A stretch of 64,000 bases of DNA from positions 42,841 to 106,840 of the forward strand of contig WIXG01000277.1 of NCBI GenBank assembly GCA_009869945.1, written 5' to 3'. The DNA is from Mesaphorura yosii. Lineage: Eukaryota; Arthropoda; Collembola; Poduromorpha; Tullbergiidae. Below are positions 43,625-55,153 of this stretch, piece by piece. Under the pieces are notes generated by a model. It did not search any database, was not told the origin of the DNA, and saw nothing but the letters and a program-made list of their open reading frames with translations. How positions within the stretch are numbered: position 1 is the stretch's first letter; every line of letters begins with the position of its first letter. The translations under genes and the position numbers were made by a program.

Positions 43625-44625
43625 AACTCACACTGGAAGTCGAAATGATTAACTGGAGGCCTTGAATACTTGAAGAGGAGCTTGAAAGTTTCCAGTGTTT
43701 GATCGATACTGCATTGAATCAAAGGCCGAGCGAGGTCTTACCTGCTGTGGGCCGGAAATCGAACAATATAGGAACACGAACAAATAATGACACCGGGCAT
43801 TGGGTATTGGGCTCTTAAAGTAAACATTCTGCCCACAGGCATTTGCCACACGCCAATTTTCCAATGCCAATAATGCCATTCATTCGGCGCATTAAGCACG
43901 TGCGATTCTTTCTTTACTTGTTAGTTGTTTTTGCAGAAGCTGTCGGCCGCTAAGGTCAAGAATTGGTGAATGAATGAATGAATCAAAGGTTGGCGTTGGC
44001 AAACTATTTACCTTTCGAGCCTTGTCGAACAATGATGAACTCAGGCTCAGACCAGACAGAAAGAGCAGCTGGAAATCCTTTCACGCGAGCGAAGACGAAA
44101 ACGAGCGTGTGTGGGACGAAAACTTTAAAATTCAAACAAGTGAAAGTGCACGGACGATTCGTGATTCGTCATCTCACCGACTGACGACCGACCGGAAGCG
44201 GAGCAGCGAGACAAGAAATGAAAACATTAATCATCAGGATTATAGTTAGGGATCAGATTAGTGTTTAGTTAGTGCGATGACCGCGAAAGTCGAGGTATAG
44301 CGTTTGATTGTGCCTTATCAGCAAGTAAGCGAATCACGATTTAATCGAGATCAGCGAATTTCCGCAGGGAATCATTCAGAATCACCTCTTTCTAAGTTAT
44401 TTTGTGTCTTTTAGGAATCATCCGTCCAAATTAATTGTCTGACTGACGATAATCATTGAAAATCAGCTGAAAGCTGAAACTAACAACGGCTCAAGCGGGG
44501 CTCAATCGATATCACTGGCTTCACTTCACTTCAACAACCATGAAAGATAAAGAAGACTGAATTCACTGAATCGAGCTCAGCTGCTTAACTGCTCAAGCGC
44601 AGTACTTATCTGATCACATATCACA
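43625..44625. other. Divergent spacer between the coiled-coil and Apaf-1-like genes
   Basis: 1 kb without a gene. A short GAAT repeat (43967-43982) and many TGA/TCA words occur. It is the probable 5'UTR and promoter of both flanking genes; no TATA box stands out. Confidence 0.4.
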
Positions 44626-47600
44626 ATGAACAACGAAACCACTGAAACCAAAAGACTGCTCGCCTTACTCGAGCTTCATCGATCCAGCATAGTTATTGAT
44701 CTGGAGGTTCAGGATGTGATTCCGGCACTCCTCGAGGAATTAATTCTCGAACACGGCGATAAGCAACGAATTGAGCACGAAGTAAGTTCATTAATTAATT
44801 AATTTTGAATTTTGAATAATGCTTAGTTGGTATACTTCTAATTTTTGCTCACCTTTTTTTGTATCCTCAGAAAACGTACGAAGAGCGTGCCGGTGTGCTT
44901 CTGGACATTATCAAGATCAAGGCGAAGGCTGGAAGCGGAGACGCAATTCCAACCTTTGTTGCTTCACTCAAGGAAAAATACTACTGGTTGTATCGGAAAC
45001 TGACTCAAGACGAACTTGACAATGGTATTGGAAAAGGAACGGTGCCTTTTTCTGGTCCTGTCTTGTCCCTGCCTTCGCCTTGGCGGCCCAGGCCCAGACG
45101 AGGATCTGGTGTGCAGGCCCTCGGATTAGAAGAGCAGAAGATTAGACGCCTGCTGGAAGCCGGAGGCGTACATGGCCTCCCACGATTCACAGTCGAACGA
45201 GCCGAGCTTCTGGACCACGTCAGAGAGGAATTGGTGTGTCTGGAGCCGAATGGCTACGTGGTGCTGACGGGAATGGCGGGCTGCGGGAAGACCGTGCTGG
45301 CCATGCAGTCTTTGCACTCGAAGGAACTCCTGACTAAAGTGTATGAAGATGGAATTTATTGGCTGTCAATCGGGAAAGAGTGCAGCGAGACGAAGGACGC
45401 GATTTTAGCGAAGGTAATTAAGCAGTTTTTTTTTGCAAATTAGCCAGGAGAAAATTATAGCTGGCATTAATTTTCACGTGATCCATTTTTCAGATGCGAT
45501 CGCTTTGTGACCGGCTTGGCGAGATTCGAGCGCCCAGCAATCTAGAGCATGGCGCAGATCTTTTGAGGACTGCTTTCCTTCGGCGGCCGGATTCTCTTCT
45601 CGTAAGTCATCCCAATTATAGACTCATAATCAGGAAACCAACCTTTGGCATCAACATTTATGACTTTTAAAAAGATCCTCGACGACGTTTGGCGACCGGA
45701 AGTCGTGCGTGCCTTCGACGTCGGGTGTCGAACCCTCGTCACGACGCGGGACGTCTCCGTCGTAGACGCAGCCGCTGCGGCCGGTCGAATGCAGCAAATT
45801 CGAGTCTCCGACGGATTCACAGAGAAGGAATCTCTTGCACTCTTCTACCAGTCGCTGGGCACCAGTGTCGGTAACGATGATTTGCCAATCGAGGAGGCCA
45901 AAGCGATCCACGCCGAATGCAAAGGGAGTCCGATGGTCATCTCGCTCATCTCCGCCCTCTTCCACGACCACGACCTATGCGACCGTGGCCGGTGGAGGCA
46001 TTACCTCAGCTTTCTGAGGAAGAGGAAGTGGTCACAAATGCGGCGAGTGCGAGAGTACGAGCATGAGAGCGTGCTGGACGCAATTGCGCTCAGCGTGGAT
46101 ACTCTGGAGACTGGAGATCGGGAGCGGTACTTCGACTTCGCTCTTTTCCAGGATGACGTCGGAATTCCATGCCCGGTAAGGTTCAGCGACAGCCGCATCG
46201 TATGCCGAAGGCGGAAAGACTAAGACTCATTTTTCGGCTGGTTCAATGAATTCTACGTGTATTTTTAGGTGCTGATGACTCTTTGGGGGCTGGGGCGCTA
46301 CGAGGTGGAGGACGTCATGAGTCGGTTGGTGCGCAAGAGCCTGGCGGCAGAAGAATACGACCCGGTCCGGAAGTGGAAAGTTTACTCCGTCCACGATTTG
46401 CAGCTGGACTACTTGAAATACCGTCTTTATGCTGATACTGACGGAGACGGAGACAGAAACGATAAGGGCCCAGGGACGCCAGGCAAAGGCAAGGAGGCGG
46501 AACAAAAGCTGCACCACAGATTCATCGATCAATACCTGCGCCAGTGTGGAGGGGCGAAGCACATCGAAAAGCTCCCCGACGACGGCTATATCCACTCGTA
46601 CATCGGCTACCACCTGCACAAAGCAGGTGGGGCAGGGGCGCTCCGGTACCTTTTCCCACTCGTCTACCTGAATTTACTGTTCGTCGGCGAGAAAATGCGG
46701 CTTGCCGGACCCGCAGATTTGCTGGTCGACCTCCGGAAGTATAAAGACTTCATTCTGGGCGTGCGCTCTGAAAATGAAACCGGCACGGCTACAACAGCAC
46801 CGCCGAAGGCTGCGGAACAGCTCTTCGACGAAATTACGACACTCGCCCAATCAGCCGGCCACCGCCTGTACAACCAACCGGACGCCGACGTGCTTCAAAT
46901 CGCCTTGCAAATGCCCCGAGCGCACTTGCCTCGCATTTCCGCCCTCGCGCAGGAACTCGCTCGCCGAACCCCGAACCGCCTCTACCTCGAATGGAGCAAC
47001 GCGTCGAGTGCTGCAGTGAGTGGGCGCTGGAAGAACGTCGAGTCTGTCGTGCTCTGCTCAGGCGTCGTTCGCTGCGTCCGCTTCGTGGACGCAAATCATT
47101 TCCTGGCCGGAATGTCTAATGGGACGGTTGAGCTCTGCAATTTGGCGTCGACCCGCATCTGCCACGTTTACGGAGGGCATGTCGGGTCGGTTCGGGCTCT
47201 TGACATGGATTTTAGCCTCGACGAAGGGTTTTGCTTCGTTTCAGGCTCAGAAGACGGGACCTGCAAGATTTGGCGCGTGGAGGCAGCGCTGCTGGATAAA
47301 AATTCCGAATGTACGACCAACAATCGAAATTCTGGCGGCTCCGGCTCAGATTCTAACTCAAATTCGACGTCAACTCCTGCATCGACTCCTTCACCCTCGC
47401 CAAAGATTCGCCCTGACTTCTGGGCCACTGCATCTGCGTCCGCGTTCTCCGGGCGGGACGAGAGCGTCCTGACCTTCGAATTCCACACGGCGCCGATCAC
47501 ACACGTCGAATTCTCGCAGTCGCCTGATGGTGGTCATGGTCAAATAATTTCGACGTCTTTCAATGAGATCCTGATCTGGAGCCCAATCAATGGGCAGGTG

Positions 47601-49961
47601 CTTCGCAAGATTTCGCCGGACTTTCCCTCGGCAAGCGTAGGCTCAGGCTTGGGCCAGACTTTCCAGGCGTGCCACTTTGCACGAACCTACAGCGCCTCTT
47701 CAGCAGTCGACATGCCTTATCTTCTCATGTCCAGCGAGAATCGGGTCGCCATCTTTGCCCTCGAGACTCCGAGCCTATTTTCCTCCGTCGAAGGCCATCT
47801 GATGCGGATTGTCAGCCTGCTGCAGCTCCCGCCGACAAACAGTGAAGGCCCGTGGGAATTTTGCACCGTTTCGGAGAATGAAATTGGTATCTGGAGCGTG
47901 TCACAAAGCAAAACCAGGGCACAGACGAAGACGAAGGCGCAAGCCGAACGCCTCCAACGAACTCCAAGCCCGAGAAACGGGAACCTAAATTTAAATGGGG
48001 CTGATCTTACACAAGTGGACGCCATTCCGATTCCAGTTCCAGCCGAAAACGGAGAATCTCAATTTCTTCATCCGGTCCGGCAGACTCTGGCGTCTCGAAG
48101 CAGTGCCGCCAGCAGCTTTGAATACGACTTCGGAAGCGGGCGGGACTCGCCCGATTCTGCTGCAGCTGCCCACTCGCGCTCGCGTCGAAGTGTGACATCG
48201 ACGTTTATTGACAACGGGACGAATGTCCTGCAAATCCGTCGCGAGGGCCTCTTCTACCACTCAGGCAACGCCCGAGGCCTCTTCACCTGCGCCGCTCTCA
48301 CCGAATCGGGCGAACTCATCGCCGTTGGCACGTCGGACCGCAAAATTCTGCTTTGGCACGTGCTCAGCCGGAAGTGGGTCGGGGAATTTAGCAGCCAAGG
48401 TCTCAGCGGAGTGACGACTCTCGATTTTTCCCGCGTCGATCGCTGGGTACTGATTTCCTCCTCGGAGGATCACACCGTCATGCTTTGGGATCTGGAAGAG
48501 GAGCACCACGGCAAGAAAGCGCCTCGCCTTGGCTCCGAATTTGCGTCCACATTCATCGTGAATTCGGACGGCGGCGCAGGCCCGGGATTTTTCTTGTCTG
48601 TGTTCTCTACCGACAAGAATTCGGTGCAGGTTCACAAGGACGAAAGGCACCTGTTCAGCATCGAAGTCGCTCCCGTCTCGGCTGCAATCACCGCTCTCGC
48701 CATTCGCAAGGACGGAACCTTCGCCGTCGTCGCGAACGAGGCTGGACACATTTACAAGCTTGGGCTCCAGTCGATCGTCGATGGCTACCTCGACCGGCCA
48801 CTGAAACTCCGGCAGATAGGCTCCACTGTTGAGGGTGAGAACGAGAAGGTTACGTGGGTGGTCTTCAACGCGAGCGGAAGTCACTTTGCAGCGGCCACGG
48901 AGGCGGGGAATGTCCTCCTCTTTAAGGAGTTCTCTTTGGTGCGAACCGTCAAAAGTGAAGAACCCGCGCCCGTCGAAATTGTGGGTCTTCATTTCCCATT
49001 TGACTCGGCCCTGGTGATCGTCGGCCGCTCCTTCGTGGGAATCGAAGCTCTTGAAGAGAAGAATCCGCCACTGAAGGCGAAGGCACTGAGAGGCTGGAAA
49101 TTCGAATTCGAAGAGAAAGCAGAACTTTTCGTTACCTGCTCAGCTATTTCCAGCAATAATGGCAACGGTTCCTGCAGCCTTTTGGCGCTCGGCACTCGCA
49201 GAAGTGGAATTTTCGTCTTGACTCTTGACCTCGACTCTGGCGGGGACGTTGGTGTCCTGACCCCTGAAGTGACAATAACGCGCGTGCCTTGCAGGCACAA
49301 TTCGGTCATCACCTGCCTGGAGTTCAGCGCGGACGCCCACGTCCACCCCAACGCCGACCAGAACAGCGGCGGCAGGCTGGCTGTGGGACACGAAAGCGGG
49401 CTGGTCACTGTTTGGAAAATTGGAGTGGAGCAATCACAATCGCAGGTCGCAGAAAGCAGCGGCGGGAAGCTTAAACTCGAAGAAGAGCTCGACCTTCTCT
49501 TCCACAAATCGCGGGTACGTGCTCTGGCCTTCTCTTCAACCCGCGAAGGCCAAGGACAAGGGCAATGGCTCGCGTCGTGCGGGGACAAACTGGCATTCTG
49601 GACGCTGGAAAAGCCGCGTGCCGGCACTTTCCTGAGCCCGTCACACTCACACTCACCGTCGCCGAAACCACCTGTACCGACCTTCATGGAGGAGCGAAGA
49701 CGGAAGAAATCCGGGGACAATTTCGGCGCCACCGCGAGCAGCAGCAGCAATTCCAGTCGACCGAGCAGCCGGCTTTCGCTGGAGATCGGGGAAGGCGTCA
49801 AAATCGGCCGGAGAGGCAAACGAGAGCTGCTGCAGTCTTTCTTCTTTCGGGGCGCCTACGCCCAGCAGTTTATCAGCGATCCGTACTTCAGGCGGTTCGC
49901 CGTAGTCGATGATAGCGGACTGCTGTACATGATTGAGGTGCTAAGCAATTCGCTCGTTTAA
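44626..49961 (+). CDS. Apaf-1/Dark-like apoptosome adaptor (CARD, NB-ARC, WD40)
   Basis: Exons 44626-44781, 44871-45413, 45494-45601, 45675-46175 and 46269-49961 join in phase 0 into 1666 aa, longer than human Apaf-1 (about 1250) or fly Dark (about 1440). Residues 1-95 form a CARD-like helix bundle. The NB-ARC ATPase shows the P-loop GMAGCGKT (about 186-193), Walker B ILDDVW (about 270-275), the TTRD sensor (CRTLVTTRD) and a GSPMVISL motif, followed by the winged-helix region (LGRYEVEDVMSRLVRKSL). From about residue 600 on there are many WD repeats (SGVVRCVRF, GHVGSVRALDMDF, GVTTLDFSRVDRW, SVITCLEFS), interrupted by Ser/Gly/Asn-rich low-complexity linkers. The protein should sit inactive in the cytosol until triggered, then assemble and recruit a CARD-bearing initiator caspase. 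AATAAA at 50021-50026. All key ATPase residues are present. Confidence 0.9.
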
Positions 49962-50188
49962 AAATATATTCGCAAATTTGCAATTACCTGCATGGAAATG
50001 AAAATTGTGAAATAATGTGCAATAAAGACAATGACAAATTAAGTCTGAAATTATTCTCTGAGCCTTGTAGCACAAGGCATTTATTTCTTTAACAGAAAAC
50101 AAGCATACTTCAATTTTCAATAACCTTAAGTCATCTCAAAAAAAGGTGGAAACTTAACATTTTTGGAAATTCTCGCAATTCTCGCTCT

Positions 50189-51832
50189 TTAGCGTGTCGA
50201 AGTCTGAGAGACCTGCCAGACACGGATTCTGTTGTCGGAGTATCCGGCGTACAGCGTCTGGCCGTCAGTTGACCAGGCCAAGGAGAGGCAGTCGGGCTGC
50301 ACATTCTTCGACGCGGAGGCCTGAACGACCTCCGGCTTCAGCTCGTCGACCATGTTTTTGGTCTCCAGGTCCCAGATTTTGATCGAGGGGCCGGTCGCAG
50401 CACAGAGCCAGTAGCGGTTCGGTGAGAAGCAGAGCGCGTTGATGATGTCGTTGTGATCAAGCGTGTACAGATGCTTCTCGTCGTGGAGGTCCCACAACAT
50501 CGCCTTTGCGTCCTTCCCACCGCTGGCGCAGAGCGATCCGTCTGGAGACACGGTCACCGTGTTCAAGTACCCAGCGTGCTTGTCGTGAGAAGCCTTCAGC
50601 TTGCAGTTGGCCAAATTCCAAACCTGAAATACAAAATTCAATCGTTAAAAAAGCACCGCTTTAATTTCCTTCTTAATAATTACAGTTTAATTTAATTAGA
50701 TCAGTCCCATATCCGCAAAGATTATTTCATACTATTCAAAGTTCAATTTTATACATCATTTCGTTTATGCATTCGTGCACTAGACGTTAAGAAGTCATTT
50801 CATTTACCTTGACAGACTTGTCCCAACCGCAAGAGACGATGACTGGCTGCTGAATGTTTGGCGAGAAGCGAACACACGAGACCCAGTCAGAGTGGCCCTC
50901 CTCCTGAATGGTAAACTTGCATTGGGCCAAAGTGTTCCAGAGCTTGATGGTGTGGTCACGCGAGCCAGACACAATTTGACGATTGTCAGCAGAGAAAGCA
51001 ACGCTCAATACATCCTACGATGAGAAAAATTCGCAATTAGTACTAAAAATAATAACAAATTCCAGGCAGCTCAAGTACTGAAGCTCTTTTCTTTTACAAC
51101 CCGTCTCCGAGAGTAGACTTTGGGTGTGTTCGATGTGTCTTACCTTCGCCCGTCAAAGGTCAAACCTCTTCGTGTCAAGAGTAATAAAAAAAAGGTAAAA
51201 AAAATCTTGCACGTTCAGCAGTCAGACAGACTGTGGCTGAGCCAATCTGCAATCGGGCACCTTCGGCGGTCGAAGTCAACGACTTTTTACTGTTTAGATG
51301 AGTCAAAGGTCTATAAAACAATTGAATTAACCCCCCAAACGCCCTTCCCCTTAACCCCCACTCCGTACAGCAAGCTGAATTCCGAATTGCTACCAAATTT
51401 CTCAATTTTTACCTTTGTATGATCTTCAAAGCGACGAGTCGACTTTCCAGCCGCCAAATCCCAGAGACGGAGTGTCTTGTCCCAGGATCCAGACAGAGCA
51501 AAGTTGCCATCGGAGGAGAGAACCACATCCGAGACGAAGTGCGAGTGTCCATGCAGCCGTTTCAGTGGAACTCCGAAGCTCGACTCGTTGCGAGTCAGTT
51601 TCCAGACGATCAGAGTGTTATCTGCAGACAGAAGTTACATATGTCACAGATGGCCATGTGATAATAATCATTGCTGACGACTACCGTGTTAATTACTGAC
51701 TAACTCACCTCGGGACGCCGAAATCAAGATGTTTTCGTCTTTGGGGTTCGTCGCGATCTGGGTCACCCATCCGTTGTGTCCGGAGAGGGTGCCACGGAGC
51801 TGAAGTGTCAGGGATGAACTTCCACCGTCCAT
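50189..51832 (-). CDS. RACK1: RACK1, 40S-bound WD40 scaffold
   Basis: Exons 51832-51709, 51621-51413, 51014-50808 and 50623-50189 encode 324 aa. Seven WD repeats are evident, with highly conserved RACK1 words: [94 protein letters not shown] and [12 protein letters not shown]1 docks on the small ribosomal subunit near the mRNA exit and scaffolds PKC and other kinases. The protein is intact. Intron 2 (about 400 bases) is much longer than the others in the window. I looked for box C/D or H/ACA motifs there and saw none that convince. Confidence 0.95.
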
Positions 51833-52859
51833 TGTCGCTGATCAGTGATCGTGATTAATTTATTAATTAATTGCAAGAAGAGTCGAATCTTAACAGATTT
51901 CGATATCGCGTTCGCACTGCACGGTACAAAAGGAAAACTGGAATGAACGCAATGAACACGAGCACGCTGCTGCCGGTCTCCGTATTGCCTGCCTTTACCT
52001 TCTTTGCTGGCTGCATGCATGCATGTGCAAGCAAATGGCTACGCTAGACTTCAGTGCAAAAAGGCCAGAAAGTCTGTACGGAACTTTTCAGAGGGCGTTG
52101 GGAGGCAGAGTTCGAGTTTGAATCTTGTTTGAACAAGAAACGCAGCTCTCGCCAGCCTCGTCTCGCTCGTCGTCTCGACGGTATGGTATAACTTTGTCCA
52201 TGCCCGTAACAAATTCGATTGCCGGTGTGCTCGTGTCGTGTTGCTTTTTGCGTACGGGGAACGGGGATTTTGCGATTCTAATTTTACAGACTACTCGTAA
52301 TCAGTACTCATCATGATTTTGCAACATTCTTGACTCGTCTACATCGACATTGTGTATCGCGTCTTCCTCTTGTCTTGCCAAAAATTAGCATTTGGTTTGG
52401 TTACACTGCGGTGTAGTAATTTACGAATACGAAAATACGATTTGGCTGAAGATGTGTATGCGATGCGAGTCATACGAGGATGAAATGACTCATTTGACAC
52501 CCACACACCATCCGGCCGTGGCCGTACGCGTATAAACTGGCTTTGGTTTTAGTTTGGGTGATTGACCAACGACAATGAGTACCGGGAGCAGAAAAAGAAG
52601 ATGACCAAACAGTGAAAGAACAGTACGAAGAAGAGCAATATTTGCAGATTTGAGTGAGTTAAGGTTGGTCGTTCGTCGTCATCAGTTGATTAGCTTGACT
52701 GTGGAGGACCTGGAGGAGCGTTTTGATCATGTGATTTTGCTGTAATTGAGTTTTCTTGTCAAGATTCAAGATAAAATGAAGATGAACAATTAGCGACTAG
52801 CGTATTAGCACCCTGATTTCTTTAACTGGCCTGCTTTCAATTCGCAACGCCGCCACACG
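51833..52859. other. Intergenic between RACK1 and a four-pass membrane protein gene
   Basis: About 1 kb of promoter and 5'UTR for both diverging genes. No further gene is seen. A TGCATGCATGCATG run occurs near 52012-52025. Confidence 0.4.
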
Positions 52860-53960
52860 ATGTGTGTGAAGATCCCATGCGGATACTCGCTGCAGACGAT
52901 CATCAAAGCACTCGCAGCCTTCGAAATCGTAAGTGAACACAGATTGACTAGATTTTGCTTTACCATTTTCTATGCTGTGTGATCGGTCGGATTTTTGCTT
53001 TTTGTATTCCCATAGGTCATAAGTACGATATGCCTTATCTTGTCCGGTGTCTTCACTGTCCTCTGCTTCGTCTATCCTTTCTACTTGCTGTCAGTACTCA
53101 ACTATGAGGATCATGAGCTAAGCCTGCTCAGGGAAGTGCCTCATCCTCCGTCAATGACTGATTGGGACCTCGACCTGGGTCCAGCCTCGAACTGGACGTC
53201 GACGTCAAATGAAACTCACTTTGACGTTTTCGCGATCGCCAGCCTCGCGAGCATCAACAAGACTGAAAACCAGCTGCAAAACTCAAGCTCCACGCTGACA
53301 ATAAACTTGATAGACACTGTTGAACTTCTGGACGCAGAAATTAATGACACTTCGTCTCCGACTGCCATTGAAGATTTGGAAGATCGAGATCCAGATGATT
53401 TCTTACGCTTCATGATTGCAAGAAGTGAGACCAGAGACCCAGTCAATCGGCTTGATTGAAGAAGACTGACGTTCATTTTCTTGCTGAATTTTTTTGCAGG
53501 CTCATTTCAAGCCTCTGTCATGGCCGTCGTGCTAGTCTATTTTCTCTGTGGCCTGACTTTGGCTGTACTCCTCTTATCAGCTGCGCAAGAGGTTAGAAAA
53601 AATTAATTTCAATACTAAATTGACTAACACGGGTTGATAATTTACCCCCATTTTATATTTATTCTGCAGCGTCATCCCCAGAAATTAACCGTTTGGATGC
53701 TACTGCAATCGCTGGCGCACGTCATTCGACTGGTCCTCGCCGCTCTTCTTATTTACTGGATGACTGATACAGAAAAACGGCTGGATGTAGTCCTGTGCTT
53801 CTTGCTCATGAATTTCTACTCGCTCACTGTCTTCTCTATCGTTCGGGGGTACCGTCAGGAGATTCTGGCGTTGTACAAAAGGAATAATCGGGCTACGCAC
53901 GCACGTGCGCCTGTAAACGACCCCGGAGTTCTCAAGCAACGGTTTATAAGAAATGTTTAG
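52860..53960 (+). CDS. Four-pass membrane protein with glycosylated loop
   Basis: Exons 52860-52928, 53016-53424, 53500-53591 and 53670-53960 give 286 aa. A short N-terminus (MCVKIPCGYS) leads into a first membrane segment, then a large polar loop of about 100 residues with several N-glycosylation sites (NWT, NET, NKT, NSS, NDT). Three more hydrophobic segments and a basic tail follow. The layout is tetraspan-like but lacks the tetraspanin CCG motif. A second four-pass gene at 57825-58600 has the same short MC-starting first exon, with the same phase 0 junction just before or in the first membrane segment. Function unknown; a plasma-membrane or lysosomal location is inferred. AATAAA follows near 53990. 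Confidence 0.7.
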
Positions 53961-54117
53961 TTGAGATTTGACATTTTACTAAAGGCATTAATAAATATAA
54001 CATTTAAGCATGAATTTCAAACTCCATGTAACAAAGGGCTTTGTTTGTCTATGATTTGCGGGAGTGCTTGAATTTACATCGCACGCACACTCTGTGATTC
54101 CATGTGGTAGTATCGAA

Positions 54118-54195
54118 TACAAAAATACCTTCTCCAACAATACTTACTCAAAAATACTTCCTCAAGAACACCTACTCAAGAATGACTACTCAAAA
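54118..54195. repeat. Tandem repeat, unit about 15 bases
   Basis: Five to six imperfect copies of a unit close to AATACTTACTCAAGA (variants include AATACCTTCTCC, AATACTTCCTCAAG, AACACCTACTCAAG, AATGACTACTCAA). No coding frame is retained. Confidence 0.6.
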
Positions 54196-54299
54196 CTAAC
54201 TTCCAGCAAATGCCCGAATGAAAATGAAAAATTATGCCCGATGCACGCTCGATGATGTCCGAAAATATTGATAATAAGAAAAGGTGCCAAGAAATTATA

Positions 54300-54596
54300 T
54301 TAAACTTGATAAACAAGTTTGGAGGCGAGACCGCTCAAATAGTCTTGTAAATTAAAAGTGGGGTTTTCATTGTCGTATTTCCCGACATTCTTGGGAATTC
54401 TCTTGTCCATGTCCTTGTACTTGCGACGCTTGGGTGGTGGTGACGCGCCGGCATTGACCTGAACCATACGAAACTCAGTGTGCCCTTGTTCAAGTTTCAA
54501 GTTTGCGATGAACTTCCATAGTGTTGGGTGGTACGCGCCAGACAATGTGCTGAACCGACGATGCCACCCTTCAATGGCATTTGGTTCTGGCTTCAT
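54300..54596 (-). mobile_element. MULE-type transposase C-terminal relic
   Basis: A 98-codon frame with the pattern NAIEGWHRRFSTL, HPTLWKFIANLKLEQGHTE and a Lys/Arg-rich tail. This is the C-terminal region seen after the MULE transposase domain in many arthropod proteins, often linked to FLYWCH zinc fingers. The catalytic domain and zinc finger are absent from the flanking sequence, so it is a fragment of a Mutator-like element or of a gene derived from one. Confidence 0.55.
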
Positions 54597-55153
54597 CTTC
54601 GTTCACTGAATTGTACACATTCCACAATCAATTCAGCTCTTGAGTCTGACCTATGAACCACCGACGTGTAAAGCTTCATTACACACTTTTTTCGGGAAAT
54701 TAACCGCACGTGCGGTACACTTGAACAATTAATTGATAAATCAGCAATCAGGAGCCGCCTGGAATCAAAGAAGTTTCATTTCCTATTTAATTTACCTCCC
54801 TACAATTACATATTCGAGTTTATTGTAATCTAAACTAAATGGCATGCACTTGAGCTAATTCTGGAATTGCGAAGAGGATTGCTATCACGAACTCGACTTA
54901 TTTTATGAAACTGATACTAATTAAACGACAGGTCCAGTATAACGCCTTCTAGCTTGACATTTAGGTTGACACAATTCAATTTTGGCATTGTCCACCACTT
55001 GAGAAATTCGAAACTGGATCGACCTGGGTAGGAATTGGACGTTGCACGACAAATTTGAAATGTGATGAATTATTAATACATTAAGTCTGTTGTAGTAGCT
55101 TCAAGCACCACATTTGCATTTAATTTCGGTCCAGCTTAAGTTGATCACGTAAA
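54597..55153. other. Intergenic, nothing recognised
   Basis: AT-rich flank upstream of the kelch gene; no clear TATA box. Confidence 0.4.

Noticed and set aside
48261-49819. Two long minus-strand frames opposite the Apaf-1-like WD40 exon
   Set aside because: Shadows of the coding strand without family signatures.
51015-51412. snoRNA in the long RACK1 intron (known in vertebrates)
   Set aside because: No convincing RTGATGA/CTGA pair or H/ACA boxes on the transcribed strand.
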